This document shows positions 24,557 to 32,463 of a DNA stretch of 64,000 bases, piece after piece. The translations under genes and the position numbers were made by a program. Under the pieces are notes generated by a model. It saw only the letters and a program-made list of their open reading frames with translations. It searched no databases and had not been told where the DNA came from. How positions within the stretch are numbered: position 1 is the first letter of the stretch; each line of letters starts with the position of its first letter. This stretch comes from Elusimicrobiota bacterium (GTDB lineage: Bacteria > Elusimicrobiota > Elusimicrobia > UBA1565): positions 62,001 to 126,000 of the forward strand of contig DMEZ01000015.1 of assembly GCA_003450735.1 (NCBI GenBank), written 5' to 3'.

Positions 24557-27016
24557 CTACTTCACCGGCCCCGCCGCATCCATCCACTTCACCCCGTCCG
24601 CCTTCCCGCCCCCGAACACATAGTCCGCCGGCTCGGGCGCCAGCGGCCTCAACCCTCCCTCCATCCCATCATAATCCCACGTCGTCACATTGAACTCCGC
24701 CCCATCGAACGACCCCACCCCCCTGAACGCATCCAGATCAAAAACGATCTCCACCGTCCCCGCCTTCTTATCAGACTTCACCTTCGGCGGCGGCTGAACC
24801 GGCGGAGCCATACTCCCCGCCGTCGACCCCGACGCCGGATACAAGGCCACCGTCCAGCCCCCAAGGAACAACCCGAAATCCCACGTCTGACCCTCAGGCA
24901 TCTCCGCATTCATCCGCGGCAAAACCCGCACCCCCCGACCATCCGGCCACGACAAAAAGATGTTGAAGCACACATGGTCGAACCCCAGCGGCGGATTCCA
25001 TCCATCCGACAACCCCTTGGCCATCTTCACCACCCACTTCGCCCCCGGCCCTCTTCTATACAACGAAACCCTCTCGATATCCGCCCGCCCCTCGAACCCC
25101 GGCGCCAGCGGATAACGATACGTCCCCAACGGCCCCCGATCATCTCCCACCGGATCCTCCACCTCCGCAATCCGCTTCCACGGGATGCTCACCGAGAACC
25201 CGCGCGGCTTCGAAAGCCCCAGCTTCTCCGGCTCCCCGACCATCGCGATGAGCGTATGTTCCCCGTCCGCCAGCCTCCCCGCGTCGAGCGAAGCGCTCCA
25301 GCGCCCGCCCTCGCGCCGCGCCCGGATCGGCCTCGACAGCCGCCCATCCACGATCAGCAGGACGTTCCCGTCCCGGCTCGCCGTTCCCCTCACCTCGACC
25401 GCTTTCTCTCCCAGCGGGCCGGCCGGCAGCGGATCGATCACCGCGGCGGCCGGAGCCGGCGGCGCCGCCGCCGGGCCCGCGCTCTTCAGCGCCAGCACCG
25501 CGCGGGGAGGCAGGAGCATGGAGAGGCGCTCCCCGACCCGCAGCTCGGCGAAACGGTCGAGATGGCGCAGGAAGACGGGCTGCATCCGCACCCCCGTCTC
25601 CAGTCCCGTCTCCAGCTCCGCCAGCAGGACCGGCTCATCGGCCGTGTTGAACAGCACGAGGGCCTTCTCCTTCCCCATGTCCAGCCGGTACGCCAGCGCC
25701 CCCGCGCCCGAAGCCTCCCCATACAAAGGCGTCAGCGTCCCGCGCCGGAACACGTCGTTCTCCCGGCGCACGCGCGCCAATTCCTGGATCAACTGATATA
25801 AAGGATGCCCCGCGTCGAAATGGTCTTGACCGCCCGAGCCGTACCCCTCTTTGAACATCGAGCCCCGCGTCTCCCGGAAGCCCTGCTCGGTGCCCGCGTA
25901 CACCACCGGGATCCCCGGCACCGTGAACACCGCCGCCAAAGCCTGCGCCAGACCGTCCTCCGAGCCCTCGGACAAGAACCGCGCCATATCGTGGTTGTCC
26001 ACGAAATTCCCCGACCCCAGTCCGTCCCGATAGAACTTGTTCAAGCTCTCGAGGCGATACTTCAGCCGCGCCGGCGCGGCCCCCTTCGCGAACACCGACC
26101 GCAGCTCCATCGCCAGCGGGAAGTTCAGCACCGCGCTCAACTCCGGCTGTTCTTTCGTCCCCAGGTACTCCGCCGCCTCTTTATCGGCCTTATCCGAGAA
26201 CGGCTCCGCGTGGATCCACACCTCGCCCAAGGTCAGGAAATCCTTATCCTTCGAGCGCACGAAATCCCGCCAGAACTCATGCTCCACGTAATGGGCCGTA
26301 TCCAGCCGGAAACCGTCCACCCCGACGGATGAGATCCAGAAATCGTACGACTCCCGCAAAGCCTGCCGCACCGCCGGGCTCGACGTATTCAGATCGTCCA
26401 AGCCGCTCATCTGCCACTTCAGCCTTTGCTCGTCGTTCGCGTAATCCGTGATGTCCGACGTCCAATGATACACCGACGCCCCGCGCTGGAGCGGGTCCGA
26501 GGGATCGTTCAGGTTGAACGGCCGCTGCGTAGGGCCCGTGCTCGGCACGATGCCGGACTTCAGCTTCAAGTCCGACCCGAAAAAATCCCCCGTATGGTTC
26601 ACCACGATGTCCTGGATCAGCTTCATCTTGCGCCGGTGAAGATCATCGGCCAAGCCGCGGTAGTCCTCGAGCGTCCCCAGGTGCTCGTCGAGCTTCATGA
26701 AATCCCGCGCCCAATAGCCGTGATAGCCCGACATCTTCAAGGCCGGGTCGTTCCAGACGTTGGCCACCGGCGGCGTCAGCCACACCGCGCTCGCGCCCAA
26801 GCCCTGGATATAGTCCAGCTTGGACCGGATGCCCGCGATATCCCCGCCGCTGTAGTACGCCCCGTTCTTCGGGTCGAACTCCTTGAAGCCCAGATCATCG
26901 TTCTTCACGTCGCCGTCGGCGAAGCGGTCGGTCATCAGGAAATAGACGACCTCGTCGCGCCAGTCTCCGGCCCTCGCCGGGGAAGCCAGCAGAACCAGCA
27001 GGAAAAATCGGGTCAT
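24557..27016 (-). CDS. exported GH13 alpha-amylase with glucodextranase-type C-terminal domain
   Basis: An 819-residue protein with a short Sec signal (MTRFFLLVLLASPARA). The GH13 barrel starts directly after it (WRDEVVYFLMTDRFADGD) with DIVVNHTGD (region I), nucleophile D239 in GFRLDTAHY, acid/base E265 in GEVWIHAE and D343 in VDNHDMARF. After the barrel come a C-terminal beta domain, an Ig-like stretch (PLAVE...GTASRDGNVLLIVDG-type) and a terminal region with DPVGDDRGPLGTYRYP, as in the C-terminal binding module of glucodextranase and pullulanase-like enzymes. It should release malto-oligosaccharides outside the cell. It is divergent from a second GH13 gene. The expected catalytic residues are present. 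Confidence 0.92.
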   Translation of the reverse strand: MTRFFLLVLLASPARAGDWRDEVVYFLMTDRFADGDVKNDDLGFKEFDPKNGAYYSGGDIAGIRSKLDYIQGLGASAVWLTPPVANVWNDPALKMSGYHGYWARDFMKLDEHLGTLEDYRGLADDLHRRKMKLIQDIVVNHTGDFFGSDLKLKSGIVPSTGPTQRPFNLNDPSDPLQRGASVYHWTSDITDYANDEQRLKWQMSGLDDLNTSSPAVRQALRESYDFWISSVGVDGFRLDTAHYVEHEFWRDFVRSKDKDFLTLGEVWIHAEPFSDKADKEAAEYLGTKEQPELSAVLNFPLAMELRSVFAKGAAPARLKYRLESLNKFYRDGLGSGNFVDNHDMARFLSEGSEDGLAQALAAVFTVPGIPVVYAGTEQGFRETRGSMFKEGYGSGGQDHFDAGHPLYQLIQELARVRRENDVFRRGTLTPLYGEASGAGALAYRLDMGKEKALVLFNTADEPVLLAELETGLETGVRMQPVFLRHLDRFAELRVGERLSMLLPPRAVLALKSAGPAAAPPAPAAAVIDPLPAGPLGEKAVEVRGTASRDGNVLLIVDGRLSRPIRARREGGRWSASLDAGRLADGEHTLIAMVGEPEKLGLSKPRGFSVSIPWKRIAEVEDPVGDDRGPLGTYRYPLAPGFEGRADIERVSLYRRGPGAKWVVKMAKGLSDGWNPPLGFDHVCFNIFLSWPDGRGVRVLPRMNAEMPEGQTWDFGLFLGGWTVALYPASGSTAGSMAPPVQPPPKVKSDKKAGTVEIVFDLDAFRGVGSFDGAEFNVTTWDYDGMEGGLRPLAPEPADYVFGGGKADGVKWMDAAGPVK

Positions 27017-27023
27017 GGGGCCT

Positions 27024-27053
27024 ATTCTACAACATGAAGGCCCTAGGTCCTAG
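27024..27053 (-). promoter_or_regulatory. -10 and overlapping palindrome for the minus-strand amylase
   Basis: TAGAAT (27029-27024) is 7 nt before the ATG at 27016, predicting a leaderless mRNA. CTAGGTCCTAG (27043-27053) is a perfect odd palindrome lying at the -35 position, well placed as a repressor or activator site between the two divergent amylase genes. Confidence 0.5.
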
Positions 27054-27092
27054 AACCGCCTGGGCCGCCTCCCCGGCCGAAAAGGCCTCATG

Positions 27093-27126
27093 GGCCCAGG
27101 ACTATTTTCCATGCTAGACTTACACT
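27093..27126 (+). promoter_or_regulatory. amylase promoter: GGCCCA, N22, TACACT
   Basis: TACACT (27121-27126) is 7 nt before the ATG at 27134, and GGCCCA (27093-27098) is 22 nt upstream of it. This is the fourth copy of the arrangement in the window. Confidence 0.5.
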
Positions 27127-27133
27127 CATAGTG

Positions 27134-29323
27134 ATGATCCTCAAGGCTTGGCGCAAAGGCTTCGCGACCCTGCTCTCAGCGGCCCTGCTGTCCCAGCAGG
27201 GCCTCTTCATTTCCGAAGCCTGCGCCCAGACCGTCAGCGGCCAGCAGGCCGGAGCGCAGAGCGGCTCGAACGTCGGCGCGGCCGGCGCGGCCGTAGTCCC
27301 CACCGTCCAGCTCGGCAATATCGCCGTCAACCCCGCGATGCCGCTTGCCGGGACCAACGCCCTGCCGACCCTCACGAACGTCCAGCCCGCCGCTCCCCAG
27401 GTCATCAACTCTCCCAAGGCTGCTGCCGTTCTCGCTCCCTCGGCCATCCCCGCCGCCCAGGTCTCGAAGCCCGCGGCTCTGAAGGCGACTCCTCTCTCGG
27501 CTCCCAAAGCCGCCCCGAAATCCTCGGAGAAGACCTTCGTCCCGCCGGTCGGCCCCTCCGGCGCGGTGGCCAATGCCCCCGACGCGGAGAACCCCTTCTC
27601 GGGCGCCTCGCCCGACCTCTCGCAGGGCCAGCAGACGGCCGAGCGCTTCAAGCTCAAGACCCCCGAGCAGGCGGCCCAGGCCTTCGACTCCAACGAAAGC
27701 GACGAGCCGGACATCGGCTGGGACCAGGTCCCGCCGGTCCCCTCCGAGGCTCCCGACTCCATCAAGGACCCCAAGGCCTCCCTCGACATCGCCCCCGGCG
27801 CCAAGTTCACCGCCTCCCCCAAGAACTGGGCTTCCGAGATCATCTACTCCGTCATCCTCGACCGCTTCGGCCGCTCCAAGGACCACCAGACCTGGGGCGA
27901 CCAGAAGCTGCCGACCACGCGCCACGGCGGCAACATCCGCGGCCTCATCGACCGGCTCGACTACCTGCAGGGGATGGGCGTCACCACCCTGCTCATCAAC
28001 CCCCTCTACATGAGCCCGCCCGCCGCCTACCACAACTACTGGCCCATCCACTTCATGGCCGTCGACCCCAACCTCGGCACCATGGCGGACTTCCAGGAGC
28101 TCGTCAAGAAGGCGCACGGGCGCGGCATGCGCATCGTCTTGGACGTCGTCTTCAACCACACCGGCCCCATCCTCGAGTACGAGGGCGGCTGGAAGTGGAG
28201 CCAGAACCCCAAGGAGATCAAGCGCTGGCGCTACCCCGTGGGCCCCGTGGAGCTGCGCAGCAAGGAGCACTACCACCGCCGCGGCTCCATCGACAACTGG
28301 AACGACCCCGACCAGATGCGCAACGGCGACTTCCCCGGCGGCTTGAACCAGCTCGCCACCGAGCGCAAGGAGACCCAGGACGTCCTGCTCCACATCTCCA
28401 AGTGGTGGATGAAGCAGACCGACGTGGACGGCTTCCGGCTCGACACCTACCCGCATGTGGCGCCGGACTTCTGGAACCGCTTCTTCCAGGAGACCCGCGA
28501 CTACGCCAAGAAGCTCGGGAAGGACAACTTCCTCGTCATGGGCGAGATCTACAACGGCGACCCCCGCGCCCTCGCGCCCGAGGTGGGCAACGGCCGGTTG
28601 GACGCCGCCTACAACTACCCCGCGCACTTCTGGGACAACGACGCGCTCCACGGCCGCGCGCCCACCAGCGTGCTGGAAGCCAGCCTCAACGGCATCCGCG
28701 CCGTGATGGGCCACGCCTTGAACCGCCTGGTGCGCTTCCTCGACAACCACGACAAGCCGCGCTTCCTGGGCCAGCACGACCCCATCGGCATCGCGCGGGT
28801 CGCGCTGGCCTACACCCTCTTCTCCATCGGCATCCCCTACGTCTACTACGGCACCGAGCAGGCCTTCCGACAGTTCTCGAAGAACGACTACGGCATGGAC
28901 GCCTATCGCGAGGACATGTTCCCCGAGGGCAAGTTCAGGAACCCGGCCACGCAGGGCGACGACTTCAACGCGCAGAACCCCATGTACAAGCACCTGGCCG
29001 CCCTGGCCGAGGTGCGCAAGACCCACCCGGCGCTGAGCCTGGGCGAGCAGTACGTGCGCTGGTCCGACCCCAACGGCCCGGGCCTCTACGCCTTCAGCCG
29101 CATCCACGACGGCGAGGAAGTGCTCGTGGTCATGAACACCGCCGGCGAGGCGCGCTCGGCCCAGATGTGGGTGGACGGCAAGCTCACCCCCGGCGGCGCG
29201 GAGCTCGTCGACGCGCTGGGATCGGGCTACGCGGCCAAGGCCGCGGCGCAGGAAGGCGGCGGCTCCAAGGTCGGCGTGCAGATCCCGGGCCACGGCGTGC
29301 TCGTCCTCGTCCGGAAGAAGTAG
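27134..29323 (+). CDS. exported GH13 alpha-amylase with Ala/Pro linker
   Basis: A 729-residue protein. The signal peptide ends near SEACAQTVSG, followed by about 200 residues of Ala/Pro/Gln-rich linker like that of the amylase at 11317, then a GH13 barrel beginning WASEIIYSVILDRFGRS. Visible sites are DVVFNHTGP (region I), nucleophile D437 in GFRLDTYPH, acid/base E471 in VMGEIYNGD and D540 in LDNHDKPRF. A short C-terminal beta domain (EEVLVVMNTAG) follows. It should act on starch or glycogen at the cell surface. The ATG at 27134 is preferred to the adjoining GTG at 27131 from its 7-nt distance to the -10. It is divergent from a second exported amylase. Confidence 0.92.
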   Translation: MILKAWRKGFATLLSAALLSQQGLFISEACAQTVSGQQAGAQSGSNVGAAGAAVVPTVQLGNIAVNPAMPLAGTNALPTLTNVQPAAPQVINSPKAAAVLAPSAIPAAQVSKPAALKATPLSAPKAAPKSSEKTFVPPVGPSGAVANAPDAENPFSGASPDLSQGQQTAERFKLKTPEQAAQAFDSNESDEPDIGWDQVPPVPSEAPDSIKDPKASLDIAPGAKFTASPKNWASEIIYSVILDRFGRSKDHQTWGDQKLPTTRHGGNIRGLIDRLDYLQGMGVTTLLINPLYMSPPAAYHNYWPIHFMAVDPNLGTMADFQELVKKAHGRGMRIVLDVVFNHTGPILEYEGGWKWSQNPKEIKRWRYPVGPVELRSKEHYHRRGSIDNWNDPDQMRNGDFPGGLNQLATERKETQDVLLHISKWWMKQTDVDGFRLDTYPHVAPDFWNRFFQETRDYAKKLGKDNFLVMGEIYNGDPRALAPEVGNGRLDAAYNYPAHFWDNDALHGRAPTSVLEASLNGIRAVMGHALNRLVRFLDNHDKPRFLGQHDPIGIARVALAYTLFSIGIPYVYYGTEQAFRQFSKNDYGMDAYREDMFPEGKFRNPATQGDDFNAQNPMYKHLAALAEVRKTHPALSLGEQYVRWSDPNGPGLYAFSRIHDGEEVLVVMNTAGEARSAQMWVDGKLTPGGAELVDALGSGYAAKAAAQEGGGSKVGVQIPGHGVLVLVRKK

Positions 29324-29336
29324 ACTTTCCCTTAAG

Positions 29337-29924
29337 ATGAAGCTATCCGCGCTCCTCGGCCTGGTACTCCTGTGTTCCTGCCGCCATGCCCCGAGCGGGC
29401 CGGAGGTCGACCTCGGGTCGACGAGGCCCTGGGCGCCGCCGGGGACTTCCGAGAAGGCCATCCCGGGCTCCCAGTCGGAACAAGGCGGCCTTCTCTTGGC
29501 GCCTCCGCCCGCCAGCGCGCCGGCCATCCGCCCGCGGGAGCTGCCGGTCGGGGCGGGCGTGCCCGCGGGGGAGGGCGCGGCCGTGCCGACGCCGGCTCCG
29601 GAGGCGGAGCTCTCGGCTCCGGCACCGACGGTGAGGGCCCCTGCGCCCGAGTTCGCGGCCGCCTCCGCGCCGGCCTTGAGCCGCACCGAAGAGCAGCGCA
29701 TGCGCGACGAGCGCTGCGCCGCCTGCTGCACCAGCGTCGGGGGAGCGTGGCGGTACGGCACCTACAGCTTGAGGGGGGACTACCCCGCCCAGTACGGCTG
29801 CTGCGAGGGGGCGGACTGGAAGCCGACTCCGGCCTGCCGCGAGGCCGCGCGCGTCACGGCCTACTTCGGCGGCTTCGGCGACGGCCGCGAGAAGTTCCGC
29901 TGCCCTGCGGGCGCGGCTCAGTAG
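29337..29924 (+). CDS. small Cys-rich lipoprotein, unknown
   Basis: A 195-residue protein. MKLSALLGLVLLCSCRH is a lipoprotein signal with a lipobox (LLCSC). A Pro/Ala-rich spacer of about 100 residues follows, then a compact C-terminal domain with paired cysteines (ERCAACCTSVGG, YGCCEGADWK, ACREAAR, FRCPAG) that are probably disulfide-bonded. I do not recognise the domain. It lies 13 nt after the amylase stop and probably shares its transcript. The last 7 nt overlap the 3' end of the convergent namZ gene. It could be a surface carbohydrate-binding or structural accessory, by context only. Confidence 0.75.
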   Translation: MKLSALLGLVLLCSCRHAPSGPEVDLGSTRPWAPPGTSEKAIPGSQSEQGGLLLAPPPASAPAIRPRELPVGAGVPAGEGAAVPTPAPEAELSAPAPTVRAPAPEFAAASAPALSRTEEQRMRDERCAACCTSVGGAWRYGTYSLRGDYPAQYGCCEGADWKPTPACREAARVTAYFGGFGDGREKFRCPAGAAQ

Positions 29925-31111
29925 AGCAGGAACGGCGCGCGGCGGCTCTTGAAGGCGGCGGCGTCGGTCTCGAACATCGAGATCATCTCCTTGGGCCGCG
30001 CGCCGCCCTGGTAGAGCATCCGGAAGCGGTCGGTCCCCACCATGCGCACCATCTCGTCGAAGCGGACGCCGAACTCCAGAGGATGCAGGTCGCGCAGGGC
30101 GCAGACGAGGTGCGCGAAGAGCCTGAGCGGGGCGGCCGCCTTGCGGTCCTTGAGGCGGATGCGGATCCCGCGGCACTTCTTCCCCTCGAACACGCTCTTG
30201 GAGGGGGTCTGCTCCTCGGCGGAGAACTCGTAGCCCTTCAAGCCCGCGGCCTTCAGGCGCTTGAGCAGGGCCCTGTCGTCGAGCCACGGGGCGCCCACCC
30301 ACCGGAAGGGGGCGGGGGTGCCCCGGCCCACGGAGAGGTTCGTCGCCTCGAAGCAGCCGATGCCGGGGTAGAGCGCGGCGGCCTCGATGTCGGGCATGTT
30401 CGGGGAGGGGGGCGTCCAGGGCAGGCCTGTCTCGTCGAACCACAGGCCCCGCGACCACCCCTTCATGGGGATGACGTGGAGCTTCGTGCCGACCCGCGCC
30501 GTCACGTTGTGCAGGCGCGCGAGCTCCCCGAGCGTCATGCCGTGGCGGACCGCCACCGGCAAGTAGGCCGTGAAGTGGCGCACGTTCTCGTCGAGGATCG
30601 GCCCCTCGACCGCGTCGCCCCCGATGGGGTCGGGGCGGTCGAGCACGATGAACTCGACGTCCTTCTTGGCGGCGGATTCCATCGCCATCGCCATCGTGGT
30701 CGCATAGGTGTAGAAGCGCGCTCCGATGTCCTGGATGTCGAAGACGAGCGCGTCGAGGCCCGAGAGCATGTCGGACGTGGGGGCCTTCGTCTCCCCGTAG
30801 AGGCTGTGGAGGGGGAGATCGCGTCCGTCGGAGAGCCGGAAGGTGCCCGAGGAGACGGCGGCGTCCTCCACCCCTTTGAAGCCGTGCTCCGGAGAGAAGA
30901 GGGCCAAAAGCTTCACATGCGGCGCAGCGGCCAGGACCTCCGCGGTCGATTTGCCCGAGCGATCGAGCCCCGTGTGGTTGGTGATGAGGCCGACGCGCTT
31001 TCCCTTGAGGGCGGAGAAGCCCGAGCCGGCGAGGACGTCGATGCCGGCCAGGACCTCGGCGGCCCGCAGGGGGGCCGGGAGCAAAAGCAGCAGGGCGAGC
31101 AGGGCCCTCAC
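29918..31111 (-). CDS. namZ: exo-beta-N-acetylmuramidase NamZ (DUF1343 family)
   Basis: A 397-residue exported protein (signal MRALLALLLLLPAPLRA). The DUF1343/NamZ core is clear: GKRVGLITNHTGLDRSG, LLALFSPEHGFKGV, LPLHSLYGETKAPTSDML, ALVFDIQDIGARFYTY, FIVLDRPDPIGG, and WTPPSPNMPDIEAAALYPG near the substrate pocket. NamZ removes terminal MurNAc from the non-reducing end of peptidoglycan fragments in the periplasm or outside. It is translationally coupled (ATGA) to mltA upstream, so both act in wall turnover, supplying sugars to recycling enzymes such as AnmK and MurQ encoded at the window start. Confidence 0.92.
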   Translation of the reverse strand: MRALLALLLLLPAPLRAAEVLAGIDVLAGSGFSALKGKRVGLITNHTGLDRSGKSTAEVLAAAPHVKLLALFSPEHGFKGVEDAAVSSGTFRLSDGRDLPLHSLYGETKAPTSDMLSGLDALVFDIQDIGARFYTYATTMAMAMESAAKKDVEFIVLDRPDPIGGDAVEGPILDENVRHFTAYLPVAVRHGMTLGELARLHNVTARVGTKLHVIPMKGWSRGLWFDETGLPWTPPSPNMPDIEAAALYPGIGCFEATNLSVGRGTPAPFRWVGAPWLDDRALLKRLKAAGLKGYEFSAEEQTPSKSVFEGKKCRGIRIRLKDRKAAAPLRLFAHLVCALRDLHPLEFGVRFDEMVRMVGTDRFRMLYQGGARPKEMISMFETDAAAFKSRRAPFLLY

Positions 31112-32343
31112 TGCCGCCTCGGGGGGAGCTTCTTGAGGAGGAGGTAGAGCTCCCCGGCGTCCCAGACCTTCGAGGCGACGCCGGCGGCCTGGGGGCCGTG
31201 CCCGACGTAGATGTCGACGCGGCCCGGGCCCTTGATGGCGCCGCCCTCATCCTGGCAGAAGGCGAAGCGCGAGGTCGGCGCCTTGCCGAGCAAGCGCCCC
31301 TGCTCGTCGGTCTGGGCCATGTCCAGCTTGAGCAGGACGGCCGCGCCGAGCGGGGTGGACTTCGTGTCGATCGCGATGGAGCGCCCCGCGGTGAGCGGCT
31401 GGCCCGTGCTGCCGTTGGGCTCACCGTCGGCGGGCACGTCCACGAGCTCGAAGAACGTGTAGCGCGGGTTCTGGCTGATCAGCCAGGCTTCCCCTTCCGG
31501 GTGGTCGGCGAGGTACTGCCGCAGGGTCTCGTGCGTGATCTGCTCGCGCGTCATCGCGCCGGCCCCGACGACGGAGAGCCCGACGCTCCGGTAGGGCAGG
31601 GCGTTCGTCGCGGCGAAGCGGGCCATCTTGAGCGAGCCGTCGGGGAGCTCGAGCAGGCCCGAGCCCTCGATGTGGATGTCCAGGCGGTCGAACTGGGTCT
31701 CCAGCCAGGCGAGCTCGAGGTTCCTGCCCTCGAGCGCTTTGCGCACGTCGATGTCGCGTCGGTCGAAGTAGGGGACGAAGCGGCCGCCGTCCATGCGCCC
31801 GACCACGCTCTCGCCCTTCCACTTCGGGTTGAAGAGGCCCAGGGGCGCCTCGACCAGGTCCGGCGGGCGCTTGTAGAGCGGGTACTGGAAGCGGTCGGTC
31901 TTGACGAGGCTGGCCTTGAGCACCGGCTGGTAGTAGGAGGAGAAGAACGCCCCGCCCGGCTGAGAGGCTCCGGAGATCGAGTAGAGGTCGAAGCCGTCCT
32001 TGAGCCGGGCCGTGAGCTCTTCCGGGGAGGCCGTTTCCGCGCGCAGGCGGGCCAGGTCCTGGGCCGTGTCGATGAGCAGCTGGGGCCCGACGCTACGGCC
32101 GGCGACCTGGAAGGTCTTGCCCTGGTCCAGGGTCTTCAGGTAGGCGACGGCCCGTCCCGCGGCCTTGGCGAGGGGCTCCGGGGGGAGGTCGTCTTTCAGG
32201 AGGGGCCATTCCTCCGGGGGCACCCAGCGGACGGCCGGAGGGGGGGCGTCCGGAGCCTTCGGGGAGCGCGGCGTCGGCCCTCCGGGAGTCAAGCAGGCGC
32301 AGAGGGAAGCGGCCGCGAGTATAGGGTAAAGCGCTCTCTTCAT
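31108..32343 (-). CDS. mltA: membrane-bound lytic murein transglycosylase A (MltA)
   Basis: A 411-residue lipoprotein; MKRALYPILAAASLCAC gives a lipobox (ASLCAC). The MltA barrel shows GGAFFSSYYQPVLKAS, YPLYKRPPDLVEA, FVPYFDRRDID, LAWLETQFDRLDIHIEGSGLL and, in the C-terminal 3D domain, RSIAIDTKSTPLGAAVLL and DEGGAIKGPGRVDIYVG with catalytic-type Asp residues. MltA cleaves glycan strands to 1,6-anhydroMurNAc ends, the origin of AnmK's substrate. The ATG at 32343 is used because it starts the lipoprotein signal and lies 7 nt after TATACT. It is first in the mltA-namZ operon and divergent from smc. Confidence 0.93.
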   Translation of the reverse strand: MKRALYPILAAASLCACLTPGGPTPRSPKAPDAPPPAVRWVPPEEWPLLKDDLPPEPLAKAAGRAVAYLKTLDQGKTFQVAGRSVGPQLLIDTAQDLARLRAETASPEELTARLKDGFDLYSISGASQPGGAFFSSYYQPVLKASLVKTDRFQYPLYKRPPDLVEAPLGLFNPKWKGESVVGRMDGGRFVPYFDRRDIDVRKALEGRNLELAWLETQFDRLDIHIEGSGLLELPDGSLKMARFAATNALPYRSVGLSVVGAGAMTREQITHETLRQYLADHPEGEAWLISQNPRYTFFELVDVPADGEPNGSTGQPLTAGRSIAIDTKSTPLGAAVLLKLDMAQTDEQGRLLGKAPTSRFAFCQDEGGAIKGPGRVDIYVGHGPQAAGVASKVWDAGELYLLLKKLPPRRQ

Positions 32344-32350
32344 GCGCCCG

Positions 32351-32391
32351 AGTATACCAAAGTTGACCGGCGGGGGAGAATCTGGTACAGT
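32351..32391. promoter_or_regulatory. divergent promoters of mltA and smc
   Basis: For mltA, TATACT on the minus strand (32356-32351) is 7 nt before its ATG (leaderless prediction). For smc, TTGACC (32363-32368), 17 nt and TACAGT (32386-32391) form a good sigma70 promoter, giving a leader of about 66 nt. The two elements are only 6 bp apart, so simultaneous polymerase binding is likely exclusive. Confidence 0.7.
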
Positions 32392-32463
32392 ATTCAATCC
32401 ACGGCATTCACTAGCTACTAGATGGCGAAAGAATGCTAAAAGATGGACTGAACGAGAGGCGGC

